Source of the DNA: Nocardia iowensis
GTDB taxonomy: Bacteria; Actinomycetota; Actinomycetes; Mycobacteriales; Mycobacteriaceae
Direction: 5' to 3'
Assembly (NCBI RefSeq): GCF_019222765.1
Contig: NZ_CP078145.1
Span: 3,100,001 to 3,164,000, forward strand
DNA: 64,000 nt
Shown here piece after piece: positions 56,794 to 64,000 of this stretch. Position 1 is the stretch's first letter; each line of letters begins with the position of its first letter. The position numbers and the translations under genes are program-made. Under the pieces are notes generated by a model that saw nothing but the letters and a program-made list of their open reading frames with translations, made no database searches and had not been told where the DNA came from.

Positions 56794-58844
56794 GCGCCGA
56801 GGGATCGGCGGCCGAGATGGTCGGCGCCGCACTGATGCTCACGCTCGACCTCGACGTGGCCTCCTACGACGAGTTGCGCGCCGAGTTCCTCGCGATGACC
56901 GCCGAGGCGCAGCGGGCGTCGGGGCGCTCCAGGGCTGCTCTCGTCAAACTCTGCGCGGGTAAGCCCGGACGGCAAACCGTCTACAACTACGCCGGGGACC
57001 CGGCCTACACCAGTTTCCCCAAGCCCGCGCTTCTCGAAAAGTACTTGGCGTGCTGCGACTTCACGCCGCAGCAGGTGCGATTCGCGGTGGCCCGGTGCGC
57101 GGAGATCAGGCGCCGCTACCCGGAGGCGGGCAAGTCGTCGCCGCGCCAGAAGGAGTCGCCTCACGTCACCGCTGGGCACCAGGGCGGCAGTTCCCGTCCG
57201 GCACAGCCTGTGGGTCCACCTGCGGCGGGCGGGCAGAACGACGGCGCAGCTCTGTCCGGCCGCGATGACGGTCCGCTGTTGTCGCAGCCAGCGGGCTGGT
57301 CGAAGCCGTGGCGCGGTCTGGCGCGATTTCTGTCGCCGAAGAAGGTCACCGCATTCGGCTACCGCTATCTCGCCGACCCGCGGGTTATTACCTCGTTGTC
57401 GGCCGCGACGTACGAGCCGCTCGCGTCCGAGGTGTGGCGGCCGAGCCACCTCGTCGCGTCGACGCTGGATTCGGAGCCGCCCCATACGGCCGACCGGTGG
57501 TGGGTCGGCAGTGTGTTGCGAAGTTCGGGAGTGCGGGTCTCGCCCGGGCGGACCGCGTGGCGGGTCGCCGGTAAGGGGCTGGCAGCCGCGCATCCTCGGG
57601 GCTACACCGTGGCCGGTCTCGTCCACGATGCCTATCGTGCTGCCGGTATCACGTTGCCTGCCAGTTCGGATGAGCAGTCCCGCGCCGGGGTACCGGTGCC
57701 GTTCGAACATGCCGAGCCCGGCGACATTCTCATCCTGACCGATGGCCGGGAGGGAATGTACGCGGGCAACGGCAAGGCGCTCATGATCGCATCGCCTTCG
57801 CTGGGGTCCTATCTGTGCCCTGTATCGCGCGACCAAGTCCAGACCACGCGCCGCATCTCCTGGGAGTCGGTGCAGCTGGCGGACCGGCCTCGGGATGATG
57901 GAATCGGCCGCCCGGCCCCTGTGGACGTCCCGCAGGGTGTCGAGAACGCCGGTCCCGCAGCGCCTTCGGATCCGCCGCTGCCCCTGGTCGAAGCTGAAGG
58001 TGAGCCCGCTTCGACCGAGGCGGTCATGGAGCAGTTCGAGCGGATGATGCGCGAGGTGACCGCGCAAGTCGAGGCTTGTGGACACGCCGCCGACCCGGGG
58101 CTGGCCGCGCTGCGGGCGATCGACGGGCTGGCCTTCCCGTTTCCGTACGAGGGCTCGCAAACCTGGCTTGTCCGTGCGGCATTCAAGGCGATCGACCTGC
58201 CGCTGCCGCCGGAGATTCGTTTCGAACTGCCGGTGATGGCGGTCGCGGCGCGGCACGTGGACCTTCGGCCCGGCGACATCGTCTTCACCGAATCCGGTGT
58301 GCTCGGCATCTACGGAGGCAACGACGAGCTGGTCTACCTGGGCCCAGGGGGCGCGCGGGCAACCAGCGTGTTGCAGCCCGCGTTGTATGTGGCGGCGTGG
58401 CGCGTTACCGCCGTGCCCGCACGGGACGGTCATGGGTTGGTGAGCAGGGTGGCGATGGTCGAGCACGATGATGCGGGGCGTCTCGCGCGGATCTATCGTC
58501 CGGGGGAACGACGCAGCGGTCGGCACCGCCGGTGCCCGGAGACCGCGGAGGTCGTCGCGATGGTGATCGAGGTCATCGAGGAGGCGAAGCGGCGCGGGGT
58601 AGAGATGCCGCTGGCGGGGCAAGAGTTGTTCACGGCGGCGCTGACGCGGGGCATCGAATTCTCGTCGGTGACGACCGCCTGGGACCCGGTGCAGGAACCG
58701 GTGTACCCGCGCGATGCTCGGCTGCGTGCGGTTCAGGTGGTGCCGACCGGCGGCCCGTCGACCGCTACGGAGCTGCTCAAGAGCAGATTGTCGACAGTGC
58801 CTGCAGCGCGGTGGTCGGCGCGTAATCGGCCCGGTGTCGCCTAG
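56790..58844 (+). CDS. HTH protein with two degenerate NlpC/P60-like domains
   Basis: A 684-residue protein. Residues 25-112 match the HTH domain of the kinase at 53236, with ASGRSRAALVKLC, QTVYNYAGDPAYTSFP and LLEKYLACCDFT aligning to the kinase's ASGLAPGQIAKFT, SSIYNWLRPGYPSLP and MESFFRVCKLS. Two NlpC/P60-like modules follow, at about 268-345 (GYTVAGLVHDAYRAAGITLP, AEPGDILIL, EGMYAGNG) and 440-535 (FPYEGSQTWLVRAAFKAI, LRPGDIVF, LGIYGGNDE). In both, the CSGL cysteine is replaced (V274, T458) and the HVGIY histidine is missing, so neither can be a normal peptidase. There is no signal peptide or membrane segment. Confidence 0.75.
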   Translation: MSAEGSAAEMVGAALMLTLDLDVASYDELRAEFLAMTAEAQRASGRSRAALVKLCAGKPGRQTVYNYAGDPAYTSFPKPALLEKYLACCDFTPQQVRFAVARCAEIRRRYPEAGKSSPRQKESPHVTAGHQGGSSRPAQPVGPPAAGGQNDGAALSGRDDGPLLSQPAGWSKPWRGLARFLSPKKVTAFGYRYLADPRVITSLSAATYEPLASEVWRPSHLVASTLDSEPPHTADRWWVGSVLRSSGVRVSPGRTAWRVAGKGLAAAHPRGYTVAGLVHDAYRAAGITLPASSDEQSRAGVPVPFEHAEPGDILILTDGREGMYAGNGKALMIASPSLGSYLCPVSRDQVQTTRRISWESVQLADRPRDDGIGRPAPVDVPQGVENAGPAAPSDPPLPLVEAEGEPASTEAVMEQFERMMREVTAQVEACGHAADPGLAALRAIDGLAFPFPYEGSQTWLVRAAFKAIDLPLPPEIRFELPVMAVAARHVDLRPGDIVFTESGVLGIYGGNDELVYLGPGGARATSVLQPALYVAAWRVTAVPARDGHGLVSRVAMVEHDDAGRLARIYRPGERRSGRHRRCPETAEVVAMVIEVIEEAKRRGVEMPLAGQELFTAALTRGIEFSSVTTAWDPVQEPVYPRDARLRAVQVVPTGGPSTATELLKSRLSTVPAARWSARNRPGVA

Positions 58845-59666
58845 GTAGGACAGTCACGCGGAATTCGGCTGCCGAGTAAAGGTGGCTCCTGAATGAATTT
58901 TCAATTATTCGTGCCTTTGTGAGCTGATGACTTATATCGAGTCGGCTGTTCGATGGTTTTCCTCAAGCGCTGCATTCCGCGATTAAGAGCGGCGGTCTGA
59001 TGCTGAGGGTGGACCTCCGCTTGCGGACGGGGGTCCACCGGTACACCCCGTTGCTCGGTCACATTCCCTTTGCGTGAGTCCGGGGGAGCGGGCGGGTGAG
59101 GATGTCACGGTGCCCGACTCGGGACACAGTGAACCATGGACCCGCGATTGGAACAACCCTGACATTCGTCCCCAACGCTGACTCGCCCATGTCCACTCCG
59201 TGTCCAAATTTCCAAATCTGCTGGTAAACAATCATTTTGGGCGATTCCAAACGATTCCGTTTGGAATCGCCCCGGGCGTGGCGGTTGCTGATCGGAGTCA
59301 TTTGGAATCGGATTTGGAATTCCAATAGCTCGGCGAACGGCGAGGCGGGGGAGAAGAATTCGGAAACCTGCGCGGACCTGTCCGGTGCCATGCCAGAGCG
59401 TTTCTCTGTCGGCTGAACCGCTTCCGGCATTCGGTTCAACAGGAACGTTGAAAAATGGCCTGATGTAGTTATGATCGTGTCGTCGTCCCCGGTGGGGAAG
59501 GCCATGGGAGCACGAAACCTTGCGGATCGGGGCTCGCCAGGAATTCGAGAAAAAAATGCACTTCGTGTGCGTCGGTTACATTCCCTGCAAATGCGTGAGT
59601 CCGGTGTTCCGGCGTGGCGGTTCAACGCTCGAACACGGACTCCTCGACGAGGAGTTCGAAACCCAG
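58845..59666. other. AT-rich non-coding region
   Basis: These 822 bp carry no credible gene. The stretch at 58890-58960 is AT-rich (GAATTTTCAATTATTCG). Repeats and palindromes at 59203-59325 are listed separately. A second AT-rich patch at 59440-59580 lies before the two-TM gene. The composition differs from the flanking genes and fits either regulatory DNA or an integrated segment. Confidence 0.45.
59203..59325. repeat. Cluster of TTTGGAAT/ATTCCAAA repeats and inverted repeats
   Basis: At least five copies of a TTTGGAAT-type word occur in both orientations. A perfect inverted repeat with 15-bp arms spans 59239-59272, with an ATTC centre. ATTTGGAATCGG and ATTTGGAATTCC form a direct repeat at 59300-59322, and TTGGAATTCCAA (59314-59325) is a perfect palindrome. 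Similar words lie at 52736-52785, upstream of the HTH-kinase gene. They are probably operators for one regulator. Confidence 0.65.
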
Positions 59667-60179
59667 ATGTTGAATTCTCACCGCGATCCCGTGGACCCCA
59701 CCGCGCAGCAGGCCGCAGGCGCGGAGGACGCCCAGGATCAAGTGCTCGCCGCCGCGACCATGTCGATCGTGCACATGTCCCAGCACCCGCAGTCGGCCAC
59801 GTCGTCGATTTCGCCGGACACGCTGGGTGAGGCCGCCGTAGGGTCGGCCGAGTGCGACCACACAGATCGGCCGCCTGGCCAGTCGCTGGTTGCGCCGTCC
59901 CCGGCGGCTCCGGCGACCGGCGACCAGCGGTCCGTGCCGACAAGGCCGATCTGGCGCAGGACCAAAGTAGACATCCGGCTGGTGTCGGGCGGCGTGATGA
60001 CAATCGTGGTGTTCACCGAGATGATCGTCGGTGGGTGGTGGCCCGACGACACCATGGACTGGACCTTGGCCGGCGGTGCCACCGCGTTCGCCGTCCCGAC
60101 CGGGTGGCGAATGCTCAAGGCCGTGTGGCGGAAATACGGTCCCGCCCGCTTCTGGATCTACTACGAGAAGACCGGATAA
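59667..60179 (+). CDS. Two-TM membrane protein
   Basis: A protein of about 170 residues. A hydrophilic, Ala/Gln/Pro-rich cytoplasmic N-terminus (about 100 residues) precedes RPIWRRTKVDIR, two membrane helices (VSGGVMTIVVFTEMIVGG and LAGGATAFAVPTGW) and a basic aromatic end (RKYGPARFWIYYEK). No family was recognised. The start is uncertain: ATG 59667 is used, and ATG 59760 is an alternative; the frame is open to 59520. It lies behind the TTTGGAAT repeat cluster and may be part of the system at 53.1-58.8 kb. That link is only positional. Confidence 0.5.
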   Translation: MLNSHRDPVDPTAQQAAGAEDAQDQVLAAATMSIVHMSQHPQSATSSISPDTLGEAAVGSAECDHTDRPPGQSLVAPSPAAPATGDQRSVPTRPIWRRTKVDIRLVSGGVMTIVVFTEMIVGGWWPDDTMDWTLAGGATAFAVPTGWRMLKAVWRKYGPARFWIYYEKTG

Positions 60180-60196
60180 TGAGCCTCCCCGACCAA

Positions 60197-60235
60197 TCGC
60201 CGGTGTCACCCGCCGTGAGCGGGTGACACCGGCGA
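60197..60235. terminator. 17-bp stem-loop between convergent genes
   Basis: TCGCCGGTGTCACCCGC pairs perfectly with GCGGGTGACACCGGCGA around a CGTGA loop. It covers the stop of the desaturase gene and lies 17 bp after the two-TM gene, a likely bidirectional terminator. Confidence 0.8.
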
Positions 60236-61144
60236 CCTCGGCGGCGGGAGTCGAATCGCCCGCCACAGCGTGCGATAGAAGTCGGGATAGGTGCGTTCGA
60301 CGTGCACCGCTCGCCGGCGCGTCTCGTCGTGTCTGGCGGGCAGCCGGTTGATCGGCACGGACATCGCCGCGTGGTGTTCGATGTGCAGGTTGTTGCCGTT
60401 GGTGAACCACGTGCTCAACCGACTGCCCCGGATGGACCGGGTATTGCGCAGCACGTCAATGCTCTCGGTGTCGCAGAGGATGTGCTCGGGCAGTTCGACC
60501 AGGAAGTGCATCGGGACCGCGAACAACAACGGCAGCAACCAAATTCGCAGAACGACGCCGTGGTATCCGGTCGCCGCCATGGCTACCGCGCCGAGGATCA
60601 GCGCGCCGAGGATCAGATGTTCGGTGATGGTCCGCCGCCGCATCAGGGTGCTGATGTCGCCGTATTCGTACCGCCAGCGGCCGGTGGCCGAGCGCAGCAC
60701 ATCGCGCACGACGAGTACGAGCCGCGGATAGTCGAACATGCCGCGCAACAGCAGACCGACCGTGAGGGGCTTGCGGATGTCGAAGCCGAAGAACTCGGTG
60801 TCCTGCGGTGTGCCGAGGTATCGGTGATGCTGTAGGTGGCGTACCCGGTAGTTGCTGTAGACGACCAGCAGCGGCAGGCCGAGTGGCACGCCGACCAGCC
60901 GGTGCGGCCACGCGGCGCGGAACGCGGAATGGTGCAGCGCTTGGTGTTGCAGCTCGACGGCGTGGGTGTACATGGCCGCCAGCAGCAGCACGCCGACGAA
61001 CAGCGCGAGCGGCTCGGGTCGCAACGCCAGGACGACGCCGAGCCCGGTGAGGGCGGCGAGCACTGCCAGCTTGGTGAGGAAGACGCGCTCGTCGGCGGCT
61101 TCGGTCCGGGCACGGGTGAACAGCAGGCCGGGAGGGTGGGTCAT
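60206..61144 (-). CDS. Membrane fatty-acid desaturase/hydroxylase
   Basis: A 312-residue integral membrane di-iron enzyme of the fatty-acid desaturase superfamily. The three histidine clusters are HQALHH, HLQHHRYLG and NLHIEHH, with four or more hydrophobic segments between them (LALFVGVLLLAAMY, LILGALILGAVAMA, IWLLPLLFAVPM). It could desaturate or hydroxylate an acyl chain or an amino-acid-derived intermediate. It is the last gene in a minus-strand operon with a PLP enzyme and a thioesterase-exporter fusion, suggesting a tailoring role in a secondary pathway. Confidence 0.87.
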   Translation of the reverse strand: MTHPPGLLFTRARTEAADERVFLTKLAVLAALTGLGVVLALRPEPLALFVGVLLLAAMYTHAVELQHQALHHSAFRAAWPHRLVGVPLGLPLLVVYSNYRVRHLQHHRYLGTPQDTEFFGFDIRKPLTVGLLLRGMFDYPRLVLVVRDVLRSATGRWRYEYGDISTLMRRRTITEHLILGALILGAVAMAATGYHGVVLRIWLLPLLFAVPMHFLVELPEHILCDTESIDVLRNTRSIRGSRLSTWFTNGNNLHIEHHAAMSVPINRLPARHDETRRRAVHVERTYPDFYRTLWRAIRLPPPRSPVSPAHGG

Positions 61145-61162
61145 CTGATCTTCTCGGCTCGG

Positions 61163-62074
61163 TCAGCGGCCGCTGAGTAGGACGACGTGCGTTCCGGTGA
61201 GCGGGGTTTCGCGGGCATGACCGAGCAGTCCGGCGAGGGCGACCGCCCCGGACGCGGTCGGCCGGGCACCGTGGCGGACCAGCAGATCCCGGGCGGCCAA
61301 CAACTCCTCGTCGTCGGCTCCGTGCACCGCGCCAGCGGTGTCCGCCACCGCGGCCATGGCCTCGGGACCTTGCAGCGCATGCCAATTGACCAGTGGCTGG
61401 TTGTGGTCGGTGGTGACGACGCCGTCCGGCGGAAGCATCCGATACGCACCGGGCCAACTGGTCACGACGGGGTTGTTCGCGGCCGAACCGACGCCGTGGA
61501 TCGGCACCGACCAACCCACCGCCCGCAGCTGCCGATGCACCGCGATGATGGTGGTGCCATTGCCGACCGGAATCCACAGTGCGGCAGGCGGTTCCCCGAG
61601 CGCCGCACGCAGCGCGTGCACGACAACGCCGTGGCCATCGAACACCGCGTCCACATACGGCCCGTCGACATTGCCGTCGATCCAGCCGTCGGTGCGCGCG
61701 AGTCTGCGGGATTCGTCGACGGCGTCCTCGTAACTACCCGACACCAGGTGCACGTCCGCACCGGCCGCCCGCATGAAGGCGCCGCCATCGCTCCAGCCGG
61801 TGGGCAGCACCACGGTGCAGGCCATGCCCGCCGCCGCGCACGCCATCGCCATGGCCCGGCCGTAGTTGCCGCAGGTCGCGATGACGACCCGCCGGTATCC
61901 GTCGGAGACGGCGCGGGCAACCACCGCACGAGCGGCCGGTTCCTTGTGACTGCCGGAGGCGTAACGGGTTTCGTCCTTGATCAGGACCTGGGTTCCGGGC
62001 ACGAGCTCGCCCGCGTCGATGAGCGGGGTGGCGTACGCATCGATCGGTGCGGTGGGTAGTGGTGAGGCGGGCAC
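61163..62074 (-). CDS. Fold-type II PLP enzyme (threonine synthase/dehydratase-like)
   Basis: A 303-residue PLP enzyme. KDETRYASGSHKEPAAR carries the likely Schiff-base lysine, TCGNYGRAMAMACAAAGM is the substrate-binding Asn-Tyr-Gly loop, and VGNGTTIIAVHRQL is the phosphate loop. It is shorter than threonine synthase and has no regulatory domain. It may form or use an unusual amino acid, for example by beta-replacement or elimination, for a peptide product. GTG 62074 has AAAGG upstream; the longer frame to 62314 overlaps the exporter gene and is rejected. Confidence 0.78.
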   Translation of the reverse strand: MPASPLPTAPIDAYATPLIDAGELVPGTQVLIKDETRYASGSHKEPAARAVVARAVSDGYRRVVIATCGNYGRAMAMACAAAGMACTVVLPTGWSDGGAFMRAAGADVHLVSGSYEDAVDESRRLARTDGWIDGNVDGPYVDAVFDGHGVVVHALRAALGEPPAALWIPVGNGTTIIAVHRQLRAVGWSVPIHGVGSAANNPVVTSWPGAYRMLPPDGVVTTDHNQPLVNWHALQGPEAMAAVADTAGAVHGADDEELLAARDLLVRHGARPTASGAVALAGLLGHARETPLTGTHVVLLSGR

Positions 62075-62084
62075 TGTCGGCCTT

Positions 62085-63998
62085 TCATCGGGAAAGTTGA
62101 GCGTCGGCGTGGCGTTGCAGGTCGTCGCGCGAGTCGATCTCGGCGGGTGGCAGGGCGTCGGGCAGATGGTCCTCGAGCAGGCGCAGCTCGGTGTCGAACC
62201 AGCCGCGGATCGCCCAGGCGAGTTGGAGCAGACCGCTGAGGACAACAAGCAGCGCAAGGCCGCGCCCTGGACCGACTCCGATGAGCTGGCCGATGGTGGC
62301 GGCGAGCGGACCATCCGGTTCGAGCAGCGGTTGGACGTAGCGCTCCGCGAGCGGGCCGACCAGCAGATAGCCCAGCGGCATGGTCAGCATCATCACGGTG
62401 ATGAAGATGGACAGGACGCGGCCCTGCAATTCGAAACCGACCTTGCTCTGCACCACCGCGATCCAGTGACCCTCGGCCAGGGACTCGCCGAAGGTCAGCA
62501 GAAACATCCCGGCGACGACGAAGACGGGTGTGTTACTTAGGCCGACGACGGCCATGCCGAGGCTCCCGATCCCCATGAACACGATCAAGCCGTTGGCCCG
62601 CCGTACCGTGCCGCCCCACAGTCCCATCACCAGGCTGCCCGCCAGGCCGCCCAATCCGCCTGCGCCCAAGGCGATCCCGAGCACCGCGGCGGACTGTTCG
62701 AGTAGCAGCATCGGCGTGATGACGGCGAAGCCGAGGGTGTAGAACGCGTGGTCGATGACGAAGAAACGCAGTGCGGCGCGCATTCCCTGGCGGCGCGTGA
62801 TGTAGCGCCAGCCGTTGCCGATCTCGCTGCGGAAGGTCTCCTCCCGGCGGCGGAACATCAAGTCCGGGAACCGGATCAGCAGCAGGGTGAGCACGCCGAC
62901 GCCGAAGGTCAGCATGTCGATCAGGATCACCCCCGCGATGCCGACCAGACCGATCAGGCCCGCGCCGAGCATCGGGGCGAACACCAGCCCGACACCGACG
63001 CCGAGCTGACTGATGCCGTTGGCGTGCCCGAGGTAGCGCTTGGGGACCAACTGGGCGACGGCGGCCAGATACGCCGGGCGCTGGAACGCCCCGGCGATCG
63101 AGGTGACCGCGACCGCGAGGTAGACGTGCCACAGCTGTAGCCCGCCGGTGAACACCAGTACCGCGAGCATGCTCATCGCCAGGGCCGCGGAGGCGTCACT
63201 GGCCAGCATCACCCGGCGCCGATCCCAGCGATCGGCGGCGGCGCCGGCGATCGGGCTGGCCACAATGCCCGGCAACAGACCGATCGCGTTGACAACGGCG
63301 AAGTCGGTGATCGACCCGGTCTGTTGGAACACCCAGATGCTGAGGACCAGCGTGCTGAGTCCGCTGCCAACCATGGACACGAACTGACCGAGGGCGACCA
63401 GCGCGAACCGGGCCAGGCTTGGTGCTGGACCAGCGGCGGGTGGCGCAACCGGTGCGACGGTGCGCCGGGTGTCCCGGTCGGTGAACTCGACCAGCGCCTC
63501 GGCCAGCGGCTCGGCGTGGGTTTTCACGAAAAAGTGCCCGGCCCTTGGCAGTACGGCAAGCTCGAGGGGTCCGTCGCTGAAGTGCCGCCATTCGAGGTGG
63601 CGTTCGGTGTGGTGCTCGGTGACCCGGTCTCGCGCGCCGACGACAGCCAGCACCGGTGTGCGCAGCGGTGCCGGTGGGTCGGTGTAGGCGGCGGTGAAGT
63701 ACTCCTCGGCGTCGCGCGCGTCGTGCCGGACATTGCGCACCACGAAGGCCTGCTGCTCCGCGTCATCGATGTCGACGAAGCCGCCGCGGCCGCGCAGATA
63801 CGTCAGGTATTCGCGATCGGAGGTGAATCGGTCGGTCGGGATGAGCCGATAGAACCAGTCGAAGAACCGGCCGGGCAGGCGCGCGGTGGGGAAGCCCGCG
63901 CCGAGCGCCACGCCGACCAGCGCGATGCCCGCTGCCTCGGCTCGCCGAGCGAGTTCGATGGTGACGGCGACACCCAGGCAATGGCCGTACAGCAGAAT
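62085..63998 (-). CDS. Type II thioesterase - MFS exporter fusion (5' truncated by window)
   Basis: The frame is open to the window end, with at least 637 residues visible. The N-terminal part is a type II thioesterase alpha/beta hydrolase: LLYGHCLGVAV carries a Cys where Ser is usual (GHSxG), VGARDRVTEHH has the acid and AGHFFVKTH the histidine. From about residue 195 an enterobactin-exporter-like (MFS_3) transporter follows with about twelve membrane helices (VVNAIGLLPGIVASPIAG, AADRWDRRRVMLASD). The fusion couples chain release or editing with export of an NRPS/PKS product, so the synthetase genes are probably just beyond the window. The protein start lies outside. Confidence 0.85.
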   Translation of the reverse strand: MLLYGHCLGVAVTIELARRAEAAGIALVGVALGAGFPTARLPGRFFDWFYRLIPTDRFTSDREYLTYLRGRGGFVDIDDAEQQAFVVRNVRHDARDAEEYFTAAYTDPPAPLRTPVLAVVGARDRVTEHHTERHLEWRHFSDGPLELAVLPRAGHFFVKTHAEPLAEALVEFTDRDTRRTVAPVAPPAAGPAPSLARFALVALGQFVSMVGSGLSTLVLSIWVFQQTGSITDFAVVNAIGLLPGIVASPIAGAAADRWDRRRVMLASDASAALAMSMLAVLVFTGGLQLWHVYLAVAVTSIAGAFQRPAYLAAVAQLVPKRYLGHANGISQLGVGVGLVFAPMLGAGLIGLVGIAGVILIDMLTFGVGVLTLLLIRFPDLMFRRREETFRSEIGNGWRYITRRQGMRAALRFFVIDHAFYTLGFAVITPMLLLEQSAAVLGIALGAGGLGGLAGSLVMGLWGGTVRRANGLIVFMGIGSLGMAVVGLSNTPVFVVAGMFLLTFGESLAEGHWIAVVQSKVGFELQGRVLSIFITVMMLTMPLGYLLVGPLAERYVQPLLEPDGPLAATIGQLIGVGPGRGLALLVVLSGLLQLAWAIRGWFDTELRLLEDHLPDALPPAEIDSRDDLQRHADAQLSR

Positions 63999-64000
63999 CG

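Noticed and set aside
58983..59231. 82-codon minus-strand ORF in the AT-rich gap
   Set aside because: No ribosome site, low complexity, overlaps the repeat cluster.

Overview
The window looks like a chromosomal segment of a high-GC actinomycete of the Nocardia/Rhodococcus/Mycobacterium group, with Nocardia as the best guess. The reasons are uniformly GC-rich codon use with many GTG starts, a mycobacterial-type furA-katG pair, a DevR/DevS (DosR/DosS)-type dormancy two-component system, DIP1984 and acyl-ACP desaturase genes, and long-stem terminators with little or no U-tract. No rRNA, complete tRNA, CRISPR array, transposase or integrase was seen.

Region 1 (1-14891) is one arm of a glycosylated natural-product cluster. 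It holds two glycosyltransferases (the first cut by the window edge), a 4-aminotransferase, an NDP-hexose 2,3-dehydratase, a 3-ketoreductase, an Fe-S/PMP 3-dehydrase, two 4-ketoreductases, a 3,5-epimerase-like cupin and an MDR oxidoreductase. An operon of DUF1772 protein, O-methyltransferase and Tat-exported phosphatase-like protein, and a LuxR-type two-component system, sit among them. Together they predict 2,3,6-trideoxyhexoses, one of them 4-amino, attached to an aglycone whose synthase lies outside the window.

Region 2 (14893-27224) is mostly housekeeping, stress and secretion functions: a secreted lipase, katG-furA, a membrane protein, a secreted M64 metallopeptidase, a secreted S15-type peptidase, a cysteine-dioxygenase-like protein with a LysR regulator, a tandem-duplicated small-domain protein, a MarR regulator and a vanadium haloperoxidase.

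Region 3 (27286-35222) is a seven-gene minus-strand operon for aerobic CoA-dependent aromatic degradation, best matching the 2-aminobenzoyl-CoA (anthranilate) pathway: FAD-monooxygenase/OYE-reductase fusion, SDR, MarR, enoyl-CoA hydratase, acyl-CoA dehydrogenase, aryl-CoA ligase and RidA. A long dyad sits in its promoter.

Region 4 (35372-51498) holds an HTH/DUF5753 regulator, a thioredoxin-MerB fusion with MerR, an ArsR-VOC pair with a perfect inverted repeat, DIP1984 followed by a tRNA-like element, a Mn/Zn ABC transporter, a beta-propeller protein, a cysteine-synthase-like/MFS operon, and DevS-DevR.

Region 5 (51572-60179) starts with a DosR-box-like site and an acyl-ACP desaturase, followed by an unusual accessory stretch. 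This has an HTH-membrane-Ser/Thr kinase fusion and an HTH protein with two catalytically dead NlpC/P60-like domains. Both start inside the stop codon of a small leader ORF. AT-richer gaps around them carry TTTGGAAT-type repeats and palindromes, and a two-TM protein follows. This is the most likely place for an undescribed system.

Region 6 (60206-64000) is the edge of a second biosynthetic or export locus: fatty-acid desaturase, a threonine-synthase-like PLP enzyme, and a thioesterase-MFS exporter fusion cut by the window end.
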